NCBI GenBank assembly: GCA_041658685.1
Contig: JBAZZS010000002.1
Coordinates: forward strand, 310,001-374,000
From: Candidatus Gracilibacteria bacterium
Lineage (GTDB): Bacteria; Patescibacteriota; Gracilibacteria; UBA1369; UBA12473
Length of the DNA: 64,000 nucleotides
Direction of reading: 5' to 3'
Positions 35,113 to 44,756 of this stretch are shown piece after piece. A program made the translations under genes and the position numbers. Under the pieces are notes generated by a model, which did not search any database, had not been told where the DNA came from, and saw only the letters and a list, made by a program, of their open reading frames with translations. Within the stretch, counting starts at the first letter, position 1. Every line of letters starts with the position of its first letter.

Positions 35113-37839
35113 ATGGCTAAAAAGCTTTTTCTTCTGGCGTCCGGCATTCTTTTGAGTGTTGTTTTTACGTGGAGTTTTCCGTCTTCTCAAGGAGTGCTTC
35201 CCGTTCGTGCCGATTCTCCTTGTAATTTGCTTTCCGGGGTTTCCGGGTATGCATCCTATCCGGATTCAGGGGTTATGGATTTTGATTATGCGGATTATGT
35301 TGAAGGGGAAACTCGAGATGTTGATGGAGCATTGATTCCGGATGATTATAAAACGTGCGTAAATTATACCGATCAAACCGTGAGCGGTTATGCTTGGAAT
35401 AATAATTGGGGATGGTTGCAAATGGATTGGACGGTTACGCCCGGAGGATCGGGCCAGCCCGAACTTGATGCGGAAAGCGGTTTTTGGAAAGGATATGCCT
35501 GGAGCGATCACATTGGTTGGGTTTGGTTTGATTGGTCTTGTGATGGTGTTCCGGGTGCCTGTGATGATTCTTTGCATGTCCATGTTGATGAAACCGAGAA
35601 TTTAACCGGTTATGCTTGGAACGATAGCGTTGGATGGATTGATTTTGGGCATGGTAGCGTGACCGTTGTGCCTGACGATATTACGGTTGCTCTTTTTGTT
35701 GAATTGACCCCGAATCCTTTGAAAGCTACCAAATATGGGGAGAATGGAGTAAAGGCGCCTCTCGCCTCAGGGAAAGACGGAGACGAATATGTGGTGAAAG
35801 TGTCTTTGGCGGATCCTGATGGTAATGATTTGGATGATACAAATTATGGAGTAGAGATTGAGGTTACGGCCACGGAGGATTCCATGATGTGTTTTGAGCA
35901 ATTGAAAAATGATTGCGTAGATGATCCCACAGAAGCTGTTGTTTTTTCCGATGTTGCCGTTTACAACTCCGAAACTCATGCATGGGAACTTCGAATTCGT
36001 TCTTTTGTGCCCACCTCTAACATGAACGGGTATGATCAAAATGGAGACGGAGTGATTGATTATTATTTTGACGTGGATCCAGCGGACCCCACAGGGCTAA
36101 CGCCTTCGGATTCGGTGAATCAATTTGTTTTGGAATCCATCTTTTTGACGGTGACGCCAAAACCGGGAAATGCGGAAGTGATTATTCCCGAGAATGGTAC
36201 GCTTTTTAATTTAACCGATAGCTTGGACGGAGCTCCGTATGCTCTTAAATTTGCTCCGGCCATTGAGGTGACCAACTTGGAGCGGGTTCAAACAGATGGG
36301 TCTTATATCCCTTATCTTTTAAGTGCGCCAACGATTGAGCAAAATTTTCAAGGGTTGGTGGTGCAATGGAGAGATTTTCTTTCGGCACAGTTGCCTGAAT
36401 TTAAAGTGATTGCGCAGTTGAGCGTGGAGGCCATAGATATTGAAGGAGTTTTTATGAATTCTTTTTTATTTGATCGAGACGATGACGGGAAATATGAAGA
36501 TCCCGCGGTCGTAATGGGTTCGACTTCCAATGACAGCAAGCAAGTTGTTAATGAGTATTCTATCGTGGACCATACCAATAATTGTGGAAATTTGGATGGG
36601 TTTGAATCTCATGCTTTTCGTGAAGTTCCCGTGAAATGCGTGGTCGGAAATTGGTTTTTCTTATTGGGGGAAGGCGCTCCGGATGATATGACAGAGAAAG
36701 GATATGCCATTGAACATGGGATGATCACTCCTCCTCCCGTCGGTGAGGATGGCGGTGCTTTGGAAACGACTCCGACTTCTCCTTCGTATACCACTTCCAT
36801 TCAATATACCATTTTTAAAAATGGAAGTCCTGTTGTTGTGAACTATCGATCGAATTATTTACCGCAACCTTCTTCTCTTACGGATTATCAAGAAAATTTG
36901 GGAATTTCCGGGTCTGTGACGAGTATGACCGGAGAAGTGACCGGAGCTTCCGCGGATACCGATGTGGTTGTGATCGGAGACATTGCCACGATTACGGTTC
37001 GCAATGAACTTTTTAGGCGGTTTTCCGAATACACCAAAGGCGTCACTCCTCCCTGGAGTGGTGGCGGCAAAGCAATTGTTAAAGGAAATTTTGAAGATGA
37101 TTCAGGGAAAGGCGTGGAACTTTTGGATGGAAAAATGCTTTATTATAAAGACGTGGATGAAGTGAAGATTCAAGCCGATGGATCGACTGAAAAAACCATT
37201 GTGGTCTATGGCGGGAATATTTTTATTGAAACGGATTTGACGGATGTAGGGCTCGTGGCATTTAAAGATAATGAAGGTTATGGCGGAAATATTTATATTC
37301 AAAATAATGTGATCAATCTTGAAAATATTCATATTTTTGCCGAAGGAAGTGTGTTTTCGTCTGCGGGAGGTTATGGATTTGAGGATGACCAATATACAAA
37401 TTGGGGAACCTTGGATACGCGAAAAGATCTTTTGAAAAATCAATTGTATTTTAAAGGATCATTGGTTTCTCATAATACGATTTTTGGGTATCAGCCCGGA
37501 GGTACATCGATTCTTCCCAATGGAGTTGAAACAGTCGAAGATTCGGTTGCGCTTGAATATGATTTGAATCAATTGCGTGAATTCACTCAATGTTGGAAAC
37601 AACTTGATCTTTCGGGTGCTCCCATAGATGACGATGAGGATGGAAGCGCATGGGATACCTATCCCACGATTCCCGATCCGGATGATGTTGAAAATTGTCC
37701 CGGAGCGCTTCGTTCGGAAAATATTCCCATGGATTCCGATTATGCGAATGTGCCGGTGTATTTTGAATACACTCCACCTCCCTCGAGTTTATCGCTTTTG
37801 GGCGAGTCGCAAGCCGGGAGTTTGAATGTTTTTGATTAA
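35113..37839 (+). CDS. Large secreted surface protein with GYAW..GW repeats
   Basis: 908 residues with a signal peptide (hydrophobic 4-20, likely cleavage near VRADS). Three repeats follow: GYAWNNNWGWLQMDW (92-106), GYAWSDHIGWVWFDW (127-141) and GYAWNDSVGWIDFG (167-179). I know such Trp/Gly repeats from secreted CPR proteins. The remainder is acidic, Asp/Tyr-rich and beta-predicted, with SVTSMTGEVTGA and GGNIFIETDLTDVG segments suggesting a beta-helix-like part near residues 620-760. There is no obvious C-terminal anchor or sortase signal. The role is probably envelope or adhesion (inference). The stop overlaps the next gene's stop by 4 bases. Confidence 0.75.
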   Translation: MAKKLFLLASGILLSVVFTWSFPSSQGVLPVRADSPCNLLSGVSGYASYPDSGVMDFDYADYVEGETRDVDGALIPDDYKTCVNYTDQTVSGYAWNNNWGWLQMDWTVTPGGSGQPELDAESGFWKGYAWSDHIGWVWFDWSCDGVPGACDDSLHVHVDETENLTGYAWNDSVGWIDFGHGSVTVVPDDITVALFVELTPNPLKATKYGENGVKAPLASGKDGDEYVVKVSLADPDGNDLDDTNYGVEIEVTATEDSMMCFEQLKNDCVDDPTEAVVFSDVAVYNSETHAWELRIRSFVPTSNMNGYDQNGDGVIDYYFDVDPADPTGLTPSDSVNQFVLESIFLTVTPKPGNAEVIIPENGTLFNLTDSLDGAPYALKFAPAIEVTNLERVQTDGSYIPYLLSAPTIEQNFQGLVVQWRDFLSAQLPEFKVIAQLSVEAIDIEGVFMNSFLFDRDDDGKYEDPAVVMGSTSNDSKQVVNEYSIVDHTNNCGNLDGFESHAFREVPVKCVVGNWFFLLGEGAPDDMTEKGYAIEHGMITPPPVGEDGGALETTPTSPSYTTSIQYTIFKNGSPVVVNYRSNYLPQPSSLTDYQENLGISGSVTSMTGEVTGASADTDVVVIGDIATITVRNELFRRFSEYTKGVTPPWSGGGKAIVKGNFEDDSGKGVELLDGKMLYYKDVDEVKIQADGSTEKTIVVYGGNIFIETDLTDVGLVAFKDNEGYGGNIYIQNNVINLENIHIFAEGSVFSSAGGYGFEDDQYTNWGTLDTRKDLLKNQLYFKGSLVSHNTIFGYQPGGTSILPNGVETVEDSVALEYDLNQLREFTQCWKQLDLSGAPIDDDEDGSAWDTYPTIPDPDDVENCPGALRSENIPMDSDYANVPVYFEYTPPPSSLSLLGESQAGSLNVFD

Positions 37840-38033
37840 ACTTGTCCCAGGCTGAGAAACAAAATAAGCGTTGCTATTAAGATTACAACACTGCTTATGA
37901 TGTACACCCAAGTGAAACGCTTGAGGCTGGGATTGATTGAATAAAAACGTCGCACTTGCATGATGGCAAGCGCGCTCATCACGGTATGGGTCGTGAGAGC
38001 GATAATCAAAATGATGAGAAGAGTGAGATTCAT
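37836..38033 (-). CDS. Small two-helix membrane protein
   Basis: 65 residues with two hydrophobic helices (about 3-24 and 42-63) joined by a basic loop (QVRRFYSINPSLKRF). It is 12 bases downstream of the phosphohexomutase gene on the same strand, so it is probably the last gene of the smpB-nadE-nadM operon. I do not recognise the family. Confidence 0.5.
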   Translation of the reverse strand: MNLTLLIILIIALTTHTVMSALAIMQVRRFYSINPSLKRFTWVYIISSVVILIATLILFLSLGQV

Positions 38034-38045
38034 GTGATTAAGATT

Positions 38046-39458
38046 TTATTTTTTAAACCATGTTTGGTCGGCTTCCGGGTATTTGGAAAAGGCGTCGGCC
38101 ACGATTTTCATGACTTCTTTAAGGCGTTTTTCCGTGAGCGCCTCAAAGCGCATGGTGATGTTGGGGGTGGTGTTGGAACAACGAATAATTCCCCAAGTGT
38201 TTTCATCAAAAATAATGCGCACGCCATCGATGGTGATGCAGTCGTAGTGTTTTATGAATTCGTCGCGTAACGCATCCACAACTTGAAATTTGCGATTGTC
38301 CGGGCAAGGAACTTTTATTTCCGGGGTGGTGAAGGTGGGCGGAATTTTTTTGAAATAATCGGAAAGGGTTTTGTCGGTCGGGCCTTTTGAAAGGATAGAT
38401 AAGGTTCGTAAGGCTGCGACAAACGCATCGTCGAATCCATAATAATCTTCCCCAAAAAAGAGGTGGCCACTGACTTCTCCGGCAAGGAGTGCACCGGTTT
38501 CGTGCATTTTTTGTTCAATGAAAGAGTGGCCGGTTTTGGTCATAATGGGTTCGCCGTTGTATTCTCGAATGAGGTTGGGGACAACTTGAGAGGCTTTAAC
38601 ATCAAAAACAATTTTGGATCCCGGGTGACGGGAGAGTAGATCTTGGGCCAAAAGAAGTAAATGCAAGTCCGCGGCGTAATGGTGCCCTTTTTCATCCACA
38701 ATTCCGACTCGGTCTCCATCGCCATCGAAACCCAGACCAATGTCGTATTTTCCGGTTTTCATTTTTTCAATAAGAACTTCTAGGTTTTCTACGTCTTCCG
38801 GGTTGGCCGGATGATTGGGAAAATTTCCGTCGAGATCGCAAAACAATTCGGTTACCTCGCAGCCAAAAGCGCGAAGCAAGGCGGGTGCGTATTTCCCGGT
38901 GATGCCGTTTCCCGCGTCCACAATGACTTTGAGCGGTCGATCAATGGTGACCATTTTTTTCATATCTTCGATATATAAATCAAAAATATCGTCGCGGCTT
39001 TCAAGTTTTCCAGTTCCTCGTTTAAACGAGTTTTCTTCGATGATTTGAATGAGAAGTTGGAGTTCGTCTCCACACACGGCATGGGCATTTTTTCGGACCA
39101 ATTTGATGCCGTTGTATTCTTTGGGATTGTGACTTGCGGTGATGGCAATGCCTCCATCCAAGTCGAGCTTGCACACTGCGTAATAAAGCATGGGAGAAGT
39201 GACGAGACCAATGTCTGTGATGTTACAGCCCGTGCTCAGCAGTCCTTTAATAAAAGCTTCTTTGAGTTCCGGAGTGCTTAGGCGATTGTCTCCTCCCACG
39301 GCCAGATTTTTTCCATAGTGAGTGAGGTAATAGGTACCGGTGGCTTTGCCGATGATTTCCGCGGTTTCGGGGGTGAGGTCTACGGGTTTATCAGAGGCGG
39401 GTTTGTGTGCGATGCCTCGGATGTCGTAGGCGCGAAAGATGAGAGGATTTACAAACAT
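38046..39458 (-). CDS. Phosphomannomutase/phosphoglucomutase
   Basis: A 470-residue alpha-D-phosphohexomutase: N-terminal FRAYDIRGIA, the phosphoserine loop TASHNPKEYNGIKL, the metal loop DGDGDRVGIVD, the sugar-binding loop GEVSGH and the C-terminal phosphate-binding loop RCSNTTPNITMRFEA. It interconverts hexose-1- and hexose-6-phosphates for nucleotide-sugar and glycan synthesis. Substrate preference (Man or Glc) cannot be settled from sequence. It is downstream of nadM, 58 bases apart. Confidence 0.93.
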   Translation of the reverse strand: MFVNPLIFRAYDIRGIAHKPASDKPVDLTPETAEIIGKATGTYYLTHYGKNLAVGGDNRLSTPELKEAFIKGLLSTGCNITDIGLVTSPMLYYAVCKLDLDGGIAITASHNPKEYNGIKLVRKNAHAVCGDELQLLIQIIEENSFKRGTGKLESRDDIFDLYIEDMKKMVTIDRPLKVIVDAGNGITGKYAPALLRAFGCEVTELFCDLDGNFPNHPANPEDVENLEVLIEKMKTGKYDIGLGFDGDGDRVGIVDEKGHHYAADLHLLLLAQDLLSRHPGSKIVFDVKASQVVPNLIREYNGEPIMTKTGHSFIEQKMHETGALLAGEVSGHLFFGEDYYGFDDAFVAALRTLSILSKGPTDKTLSDYFKKIPPTFTTPEIKVPCPDNRKFQVVDALRDEFIKHYDCITIDGVRIIFDENTWGIIRCSNTTPNITMRFEALTEKRLKEVMKIVADAFSKYPEADQTWFKK

Positions 39459-39516
39459 GAGAAAAATTAAATTATATTATGCACGGTTTAATATAGCGCA
39501 TCTCTATGAAGAAACT

Positions 39517-40002
39517 CTAAACATTTTTTACGTTTTTTTGTAAAAATTTTGCTACCGCAGGAGGAAGAAACGATTGCCATTTTTTATTTTTTTCGAGCGC
39601 GTTTCGGACTTGAGTGGCGGTGATGCCTTTGAGTATTTTTACGGGTATAATTTTGTATTTTTTATGTTTTTTAAAAAGTTTTTTTACGAGGGGAGAGCCG
39701 GTGTAAATGCAGTCAAAGGGAGGGACAAGATTCTCGACGTGCTTTACCCAATGGCCGGGATTGTTGATGTCGCGAATGGGGATGAGAGTGTATTTTTTAC
39801 GGGGGATTTTTTCAGCGTCGAGGGTGGAGGAGATCATGCTCCAGCGTTCACTTGCAGTGAAGGGATTTTGCGAAGTTCGGCTTTCTTCCGCGCTTCCAAT
39901 GCCGATGATTAAAAAATCATGGTTTTGAAGAATGGTTTTAACCACGCTCAAATGTCCGAGATGAAAGGGTTGGAATCGGCCGATGAAAAGGGCGGTGGAC
40001 AT
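39517..40002 (-). CDS. Nicotinamide-nucleotide adenylyltransferase (archaeal NadM type)
   Basis: 161 residues from the ATG at 40002 (MSTALFIGRFQPFHLGH); an upstream ATG at 40026 would overlap nadE. The nucleotidyltransferase motifs GRFQPFHLGH and the C-terminal ITATQVR (ISxTxxR type) are present, and the AEESRTSQNPFTASER block is characteristic of NadM rather than NadD. It makes NAD (or deamido-NAD) from the mononucleotide and ATP. It follows nadE by 8 bases, so two consecutive NAD-forming enzymes are co-encoded. Confidence 0.85.
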   Translation of the reverse strand: MSTALFIGRFQPFHLGHLSVVKTILQNHDFLIIGIGSAEESRTSQNPFTASERWSMISSTLDAEKIPRKKYTLIPIRDINNPGHWVKHVENLVPPFDCIYTGSPLVKKLFKKHKKYKIIPVKILKGITATQVRNALEKNKKWQSFLPPAVAKFLQKNVKNV

Positions 40003-40010
40003 ATAAAAAT

Positions 40011-40760
40011 TTATAAATTTAGGCAAGGAGGCATTTCTCGTTTGTGTGCGTTGGCCTTGATGCGTTTGATGATTTGTTCAATGAGCGCGCGGGGGTATCC
40101 GGCTTCAATCAATTCTTCGGGTTTGTTTTTGCGTTGAAGTTTTTTGAGAATTTCATCGAGGACGCGGTAGGTGGCCCCGAGTTCCCCTTCGTCGGTTTGA
40201 CCGGTTTCAAGTTCGGCGGTGGGCTTTTTTTCAATGATGGCTTGGGGGATACCGAGATATTCGGCGAGAGCGTAGACTTGGGTTTTATAAAGATTTCCGA
40301 TGACCTCAATGTCTGCGGCAAGATCTCCGTATTTGGTTCCATATCCCAGCAAGATTTCACTTTTATTCGAAGTGCCGAGCACAAGCGCATTGTGCGTGTT
40401 GGCGAAATTGTAGAGAAAAATTGCACGAATACGTGCTTTGGTGTTCATTTTTGCGAGGCGAGTGGGTTTCCATGGTGCAATATTGAAATCTATAAATGTT
40501 GAGTTGATGGGTTGATAATAATATTTAACTTCAAGGGTTTCGGCGAGGCGTTTGGCGTGAATGATGTTTTCTTCGGAGCTGAGGCCCAATTCAGGCAAGA
40601 TAAGGCCTGTTACATTGGCGGAACCCAGCGCGTCCACCGCCAGTTTTAGGGTGACGGCGGAGTCGATCCCTCCACTCAGCCCAACCACGGCTTTGTGAAA
40701 TCCGGCCTTTTTAAAATAACTGCGCAGGCCTTTGATGAGATTTTTATAGGTTTTTTCCAT
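40011..40760 (-). CDS. nadE: NH3-dependent NAD synthetase
   Basis: 249 residues with the ATP-pyrophosphatase loop LSGGIDSAV, the NTKARIRAIFLYNFAN segment, LVLGTSNKSEILLGYGTKYGD and ADIEVIGNLYKTQVYALAEYL. There is no glutaminase domain, so ammonia is the direct nitrogen donor. It amidates deamido-NAD to NAD. smpB ends one base upstream and nadM follows, giving a tight operon. Confidence 0.95.
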   Translation of the reverse strand: MEKTYKNLIKGLRSYFKKAGFHKAVVGLSGGIDSAVTLKLAVDALGSANVTGLILPELGLSSEENIIHAKRLAETLEVKYYYQPINSTFIDFNIAPWKPTRLAKMNTKARIRAIFLYNFANTHNALVLGTSNKSEILLGYGTKYGDLAADIEVIGNLYKTQVYALAEYLGIPQAIIEKKPTAELETGQTDEGELGATYRVLDEILKKLQRKNKPEELIEAGYPRALIEQIIKRIKANAHKREMPPCLNL

Positions 40761-40761
40761 G

Positions 40762-41208
40762 TTATCTAGTTTTAAATTGATGCCTGGTACTGCGGTCGAG
40801 TTCGCGTTTTTTGATACTTTCGCGTTTGTCGAATTTTTTCTTTCCTCGGCAGAGTCCGATCACGATTTTGATGCGATGATCCTTAACAATGGCCTTGAGT
40901 GGGATCACTGTCATCCCGGCTTCCTCCGACTGGTTGATTATTTTAAGGATTTGTTTTTTTTGAAGCAAGAGTTTTAATCTGCGTTGGCCACTTTCTTCGG
41001 GTTGATTTTTGGGTTGGTATGGCGAAATCAGGACATTTTCCATCCAGGCTTCTTCGTTTCGAAAAGAAATAAATCCGCCTTTGAGTTGCATTTTTCCGGC
41101 ACGAATCGATTTGGCTTCGTACCCTTTTAAAACAATGCCGGCGTCGTAGGTGTCCACGACCTCGTAGTCAAAGTAGGCTTTTTTATTTTTTGTGAGTTCT
41201 ATATCCAT
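40762..41208 (-). CDS. smpB: SsrA-binding protein SmpB
   Basis: 148 residues with the SmpB beta-barrel signatures KAYFDYEVVDTYDAGIVLKGYEAKSIRAGK, the block EEAWMENVLISPYQ, and a basic C-terminal tail (KKKFDKRESIKKRELDR) that enters the decoding centre. It delivers the tmRNA encoded at 15435-15857 to stalled ribosomes. First gene of the smpB-nadE-nadM-phosphohexomutase operon; it is divergent from the tRNA methyltransferase gene with 41 bases between them. Confidence 0.96.
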   Translation of the reverse strand: MDIELTKNKKAYFDYEVVDTYDAGIVLKGYEAKSIRAGKMQLKGGFISFRNEEAWMENVLISPYQPKNQPEESGQRRLKLLLQKKQILKIINQSEEAGMTVIPLKAIVKDHRIKIVIGLCRGKKKFDKRESIKKRELDRSTRHQFKTR

Positions 41209-41249
41209 ATAACACTTTTAACAAAGCCGCTTTATGATAGCATGAATTT

Positions 41250-41924
41250 ATGTCACGTAAGAAACTTCACCATTTTGCGGAGATGAAAAGTTTCCCGCAT
41301 GTGTATGAGCAAAATTACTCATCGGGGCAACAGCGGATGACGGTGGATTTTCCCGATCATTTCAATAATGGACATCCGATCGTGTTGGAAGTGGGGTGCG
41401 GGCGAGGGGATTATACGATGGCTTTGGCGCGTGCTTTTCCCGAGAAAAATTTCGTTGGCATGGATATGAAAGGAGCGCGATTGTGGCATGGGGCCAAGCA
41501 ATCGTTTGATGAAAAATTATCCAATGTCGCTTTTTTGCGAGGGCGAGTGGAGGATCTGGCTCATTATTTTAAGCCCAACGAAGTTGATGAAATTTGGGTG
41601 ACGTTTCCAGACCCTCGTCCACGTAAATCCGAGTGGTGTAAACGGTTGATTTCTTCGCGCTTTTTAGCGCTTTATCAATCGATTTTAAAACCGCAAGGCG
41701 TGGTGCATTTAAAAACCGATCATCTTGGGTTTTTTGAGTACGCACTTGAAATTTTGAAGGCCGAAAATTGGAACATACAACAAGAAATTCACGATCTTTA
41801 CGCGACTCATTTATCTCGGGGCGATGAAGGTTTGCTTAAAGGAATTCAAACTTTTTATGAAAAAAAATATTTGGCTGAAGGGCGTCCCATTTATTATTTA
41901 AACGCAAAAAAAGCCGAGCAATGA
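41250..41924 (+). CDS. trmB: tRNA (guanine-N7-)-methyltransferase
   Basis: 224 residues. SAM-binding motif I VLEVGCGRGDYTMALA, the FVGMDMKGARLWHGAKQ segment, and the family signature VTFPDPRPRKSEWCKRLIS (FPDPWPK-like) followed by LKTDHLGFFEYALE. It methylates G46 in the tRNA variable loop. It is unrelated to the TrmB transcription regulators despite the name. A terminator stem overlaps the last codons. Confidence 0.93.
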   Translation: MSRKKLHHFAEMKSFPHVYEQNYSSGQQRMTVDFPDHFNNGHPIVLEVGCGRGDYTMALARAFPEKNFVGMDMKGARLWHGAKQSFDEKLSNVAFLRGRVEDLAHYFKPNEVDEIWVTFPDPRPRKSEWCKRLISSRFLALYQSILKPQGVVHLKTDHLGFFEYALEILKAENWNIQQEIHDLYATHLSRGDEGLLKGIQTFYEKKYLAEGRPIYYLNAKKAEQ

Positions 41925-41937
41925 GCCCGGCTTTTTT
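41907..41937 (+). terminator. Terminator overlapping the trmB stop
   Basis: AAAAGCCG...CGGCTTTT stem with an extra GC/GC step above an A.C mismatch, followed by T residues. The 5' arm lies in the last codons of the tRNA methyltransferase gene. Confidence 0.8.
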
Positions 41938-41967
41938 AGTGTTTTGTCGTTGGGTCTTGTATTTAAC

Positions 41968-42813
41968 CTAAACCGTTGGGGTGGGTTTCTTTTTCCCTTT
42001 CATCATCATCACGCCTCCGGCGATAACCACTAACAGAAGAATGCCTCCTCCGATATAAAGCCAGGGCGTTCCTTTGACCGTGGATTCCACGTAAGCGGTT
42101 TCCATTCCGGCCATGTCAAACAGATTGATGCTGACGGATGTTGCGTCTTCGGAAATCGTTCCCACGTCGGATTTAGTGATCGTGCCCGGCATAGTGAGGG
42201 TGTAGGTCAATGTGATTCCGGACATATCGGCGTATTGTTTTTGTTCCTGGAGTGCGGCGTCTGAAAAATCTTGGTCTTGGGACATCCCCACCGCACTGAG
42301 CTGAATGAAAAGGTTTTTAAGATCATAGCGATAAACGGTTCCGGCTGGCGTTTTGTTTGTGGTGAGAGAGGGGTCTTCGAGCAAGGAAATATCTCCAGCC
42401 ATCGTGAAAACATATTCTTCCGCAACGCAAGTTGGATTGGTCCAGGTGGTCTCCGCCAAGAAAGTGTCGCACGCTTCATCAAAGCCGGTTAATAAATCAG
42501 CGTTGGAGTCGGTGGTGACGGCGGTATCGTCCGTGACTGTGATTTCATCGGTGGTTAGGGGCTCTGAGGGGGTCGTTTCGTCCGTGACCGTGGTGTCGTC
42601 AGTCACTGTGGTTTCCTCCGTTGTTGTGGAATCTTCGGAAAAGCTATCTTCCATGCTTGTCATATAGGAAACCAATTCAGAGGCATCATAAATGACCTCA
42701 ATATGAGACGTTTTATCGGTATTGATGGTTTGTTGGACGTCCATTTTGATACAGCCACTCAAAAGAAGCAGCGTGATGGCGCCGACCCACAGGGGGAGAG
42801 ACGATTTTTTCAT
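41968..42813 (-). CDS. Lipoprotein with C-terminal membrane anchor
   Basis: 281 residues. A signal peptide with lipobox LLLLSGC is followed by a domain resembling the LppM/DUF3153 type (IKMDVQQTINTDKTSHIEVIYDASEL). A Thr/Asp/Glu-rich low-complexity insert (repeated TVTDDTTVTDETT-like units, about residues 60-100) and a C-terminal membrane helix with a KGKKK tail complete it. The protein would be anchored at both ends, outside the cell. Function unknown. Confidence 0.7.
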   Translation of the reverse strand: MKKSSLPLWVGAITLLLLSGCIKMDVQQTINTDKTSHIEVIYDASELVSYMTSMEDSFSEDSTTTEETTVTDDTTVTDETTPSEPLTTDEITVTDDTAVTTDSNADLLTGFDEACDTFLAETTWTNPTCVAEEYVFTMAGDISLLEDPSLTTNKTPAGTVYRYDLKNLFIQLSAVGMSQDQDFSDAALQEQKQYADMSGITLTYTLTMPGTITKSDVGTISEDATSVSINLFDMAGMETAYVESTVKGTPWLYIGGGILLLVVIAGGVMMMKGKKKPTPTV

Positions 42814-42943
42814 ATAAAAAAGTTAAGGAATGTTTGTAAAATACAAGAAAATTTTTTGAAAAGAAACCTTAAATTAAATAAAGTTCAAAAATTTAATATC
42901 ATAATCGAAGTGAGGGCCCAGGGCATAAGCCCGTGGGTTACCA

Positions 42944-43492
42944 CTAAAGAATTGGGAGAGTTTCGATTAACGTGATCGTCCTATGCTGAGTTATGGCATG
43001 GCAAGTCTCTCGTTCCAATTTAATGGTTTCCGTATAAGTTCTATATCCGAATTTTTCGATGGTGATGTCATAATATCCTTCTTCGCCTTCATACATCACA
43101 TAATCCCCATCCGATTCTTCGGTCAACACAAGCTCATCTTCCGTTTGAACCGTGGCGTTGCTCACTCGATTTCCTTCTTGGTCCATGACTGTGATTTCAA
43201 TACCTTTGACCACTTCCATGGTGCATATCGGAGTTTCCATCAACAATTCTTCTCCCACAATGGTTGTCGAATAGCGATCCAGGATAACGGCCAGTTGTGC
43301 GCGGTTGACATTATCCTCGGGCATAAATGATCCGTCCGGATAGCCGGTCATGATCCCGTTGAATTGCATCCTTGCTACGGAATCCGAAAACCAGTCCGCA
43401 AAATCGGCTTCATCCGTAAAACCGGAAGAAGCAAAAGCCGTAAGGCTAAAGCAGGTGATAGCTCCTGCCAAAAAATAAATTATTTTTTTCAT
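42944..43492 (-). CDS. Small SLH-domain protein
   Basis: 182 residues: a signal peptide (about 1-21), one S-layer homology domain (FADWFSDSVARMQFNGIMTGYPDGSFMPEDNVNRAQLAVILDR, about 31-75) and a C-terminal carboxypeptidase-regulatory/Cna-B-like beta domain (GIEITVMDQEGNRVSNATVQTEDE...). SLH modules bind secondary wall polymers, so the protein is probably wall-attached. A single SLH repeat is fewer than the usual three. Confidence 0.78.
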   Translation of the reverse strand: MKKIIYFLAGAITCFSLTAFASSGFTDEADFADWFSDSVARMQFNGIMTGYPDGSFMPEDNVNRAQLAVILDRYSTTIVGEELLMETPICTMEVVKGIEITVMDQEGNRVSNATVQTEDELVLTEESDGDYVMYEGEEGYYDITIEKFGYRTYTETIKLERETCHAITQHRTITLIETLPIL

Positions 43493-43544
43493 AAATAAAA
43501 AAGATTAAAGAATAAAATAATTTTGGAATATAAAGGCCCGGTTT

Positions 43545-44756
43545 TTAATAGCTTTCCACAAAGGTTAAGGCGAATCCTTTTTTGTCGCATCTGCCGGTTC
43601 GGCCAATGCGATGGATGTAGTCGTCGTAGGTTTGAGGGATTGTGTAGTTGATGACGTGCGTTACGTTGTTGATGTCCAGGCCTCGTGCCGCCACATCGGT
43701 GGCCACCAGGATTTGTACGTGATTTTCTTTGAATTTCCAAAGCGCTCGTTCCCGTTCTCGTTGGCGTTTGTCCCCATGAATGGAGTCGGCCTTGAATCCG
43801 TCTCGAGTCAAATCTTCAGTCAATCGTTCCACGTCTCGTTTGGTTTCTGAGAAAATGAGGACTTTTTTGAGATCATCGGTGCCGAGTAAGTCTTTTAATT
43901 TGTCGAATTTGGCGTATTTATTTACACGTATAACGTCTTGGTCGATGTTTCCGGCCGCTTCTCCGTTGGAGACTTTAATCGTTATCGGATCGACGAGAAA
44001 TTGTTGAGCTAAGGCTTTGATTTTTGGAGGCATAGTGGCCGAGAAAAACAAAGATTGTCTTTGCTTGGGCATTTCTGCGAGCATGCGTTTGATTTCTTCC
44101 ACAAAACCCATGTCCAACATGCGGTCGATTTCGTCGAGAATGATATTTTGGAATACGGAAAAATGAATCAGGCCTCGTTTTTTAAGATCATTGAGTCGAC
44201 CGGGGGTTCCGATGACAAAATGAGGACGACGTCTTAATTGTTTTATTTGAAGATGAATCGGAGAGCCTCCCACGCAAATGGCGGAATAAAGATTGAGAGA
44301 ACCTGTGAATTTTTGAAATTCATCATCGATTTGAATGGCGAGCTCTCGGGTGGGAGCGATGATTAATACTTTTTGATCTCTGTCTCGGAAACATTTATGG
44401 ATCATGGGGAGTAAAAAGGCGGCTGTTTTTCCGGTCCCGGTGTTGGCGAGTCCGATGAGATCCCGGCCCTGCATGGTGTGTTCAATGGATTGGTCTTGAA
44501 TCGGTGTTGGAGTGAGATATTCTCGAGTTTCCAAGTTTTTTTGTAATTGAGGGCAAAATCCAAAATCGGCGAATGTATGTTCAATGATGGGCGGGGTTGC
44601 TATTTTGAAGGGGGATGATTTTTTTATAAATCGAGAAACATCAATGTGTTCGCCTCGCATTTTTTTCCCTGCGGATTTGTTCCTTGGACGAAAAAAGGAG
44701 CCTCGACTGTTTGAGGATTTATTATTGAAACGACGATGATTGTTGAATGGGGGCAT
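43545..44756 (-). CDS. DEAD-box-family RNA helicase
   Basis: A 403-residue SF2 helicase core with a basic Asn/Arg-rich N-terminus. Motifs: Q motif (FGFCPQLQKNL...TPTPIQ), Walker A ANTGTGKT (104-111), PTRELAIQ, motif II as DEID instead of DEAD, SAT, and a C-terminal domain with VATDVAARGLDI and HRIGRTGR. It probably remodels structured RNA or assists ribosome assembly or decay. The tail after motif VI is very short. A 148-base 5' leader precedes the helicase. Confidence 0.92.
   Translation of the reverse strand: MPPFNNHRRFNNKSSNSRGSFFRPRNKSAGKKMRGEHIDVSRFIKKSSPFKIATPPIIEHTFADFGFCPQLQKNLETREYLTPTPIQDQSIEHTMQGRDLIGLANTGTGKTAAFLLPMIHKCFRDRDQKVLIIAPTRELAIQIDDEFQKFTGSLNLYSAICVGGSPIHLQIKQLRRRPHFVIGTPGRLNDLKKRGLIHFSVFQNIILDEIDRMLDMGFVEEIKRMLAEMPKQRQSLFFSATMPPKIKALAQQFLVDPITIKVSNGEAAGNIDQDVIRVNKYAKFDKLKDLLGTDDLKKVLIFSETKRDVERLTEDLTRDGFKADSIHGDKRQRERERALWKFKENHVQILVATDVAARGLDINNVTHVINYTIPQTYDDYIHRIGRTGRCDKKGFALTFVESY

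Noticed and set aside
42915..42945. GGGCATAAGCCC-type sequence before the SLH gene's 3' end
   Set aside because: It resembles a common intergenic repeat, but only one copy is visible here and its boundaries cannot be defined.
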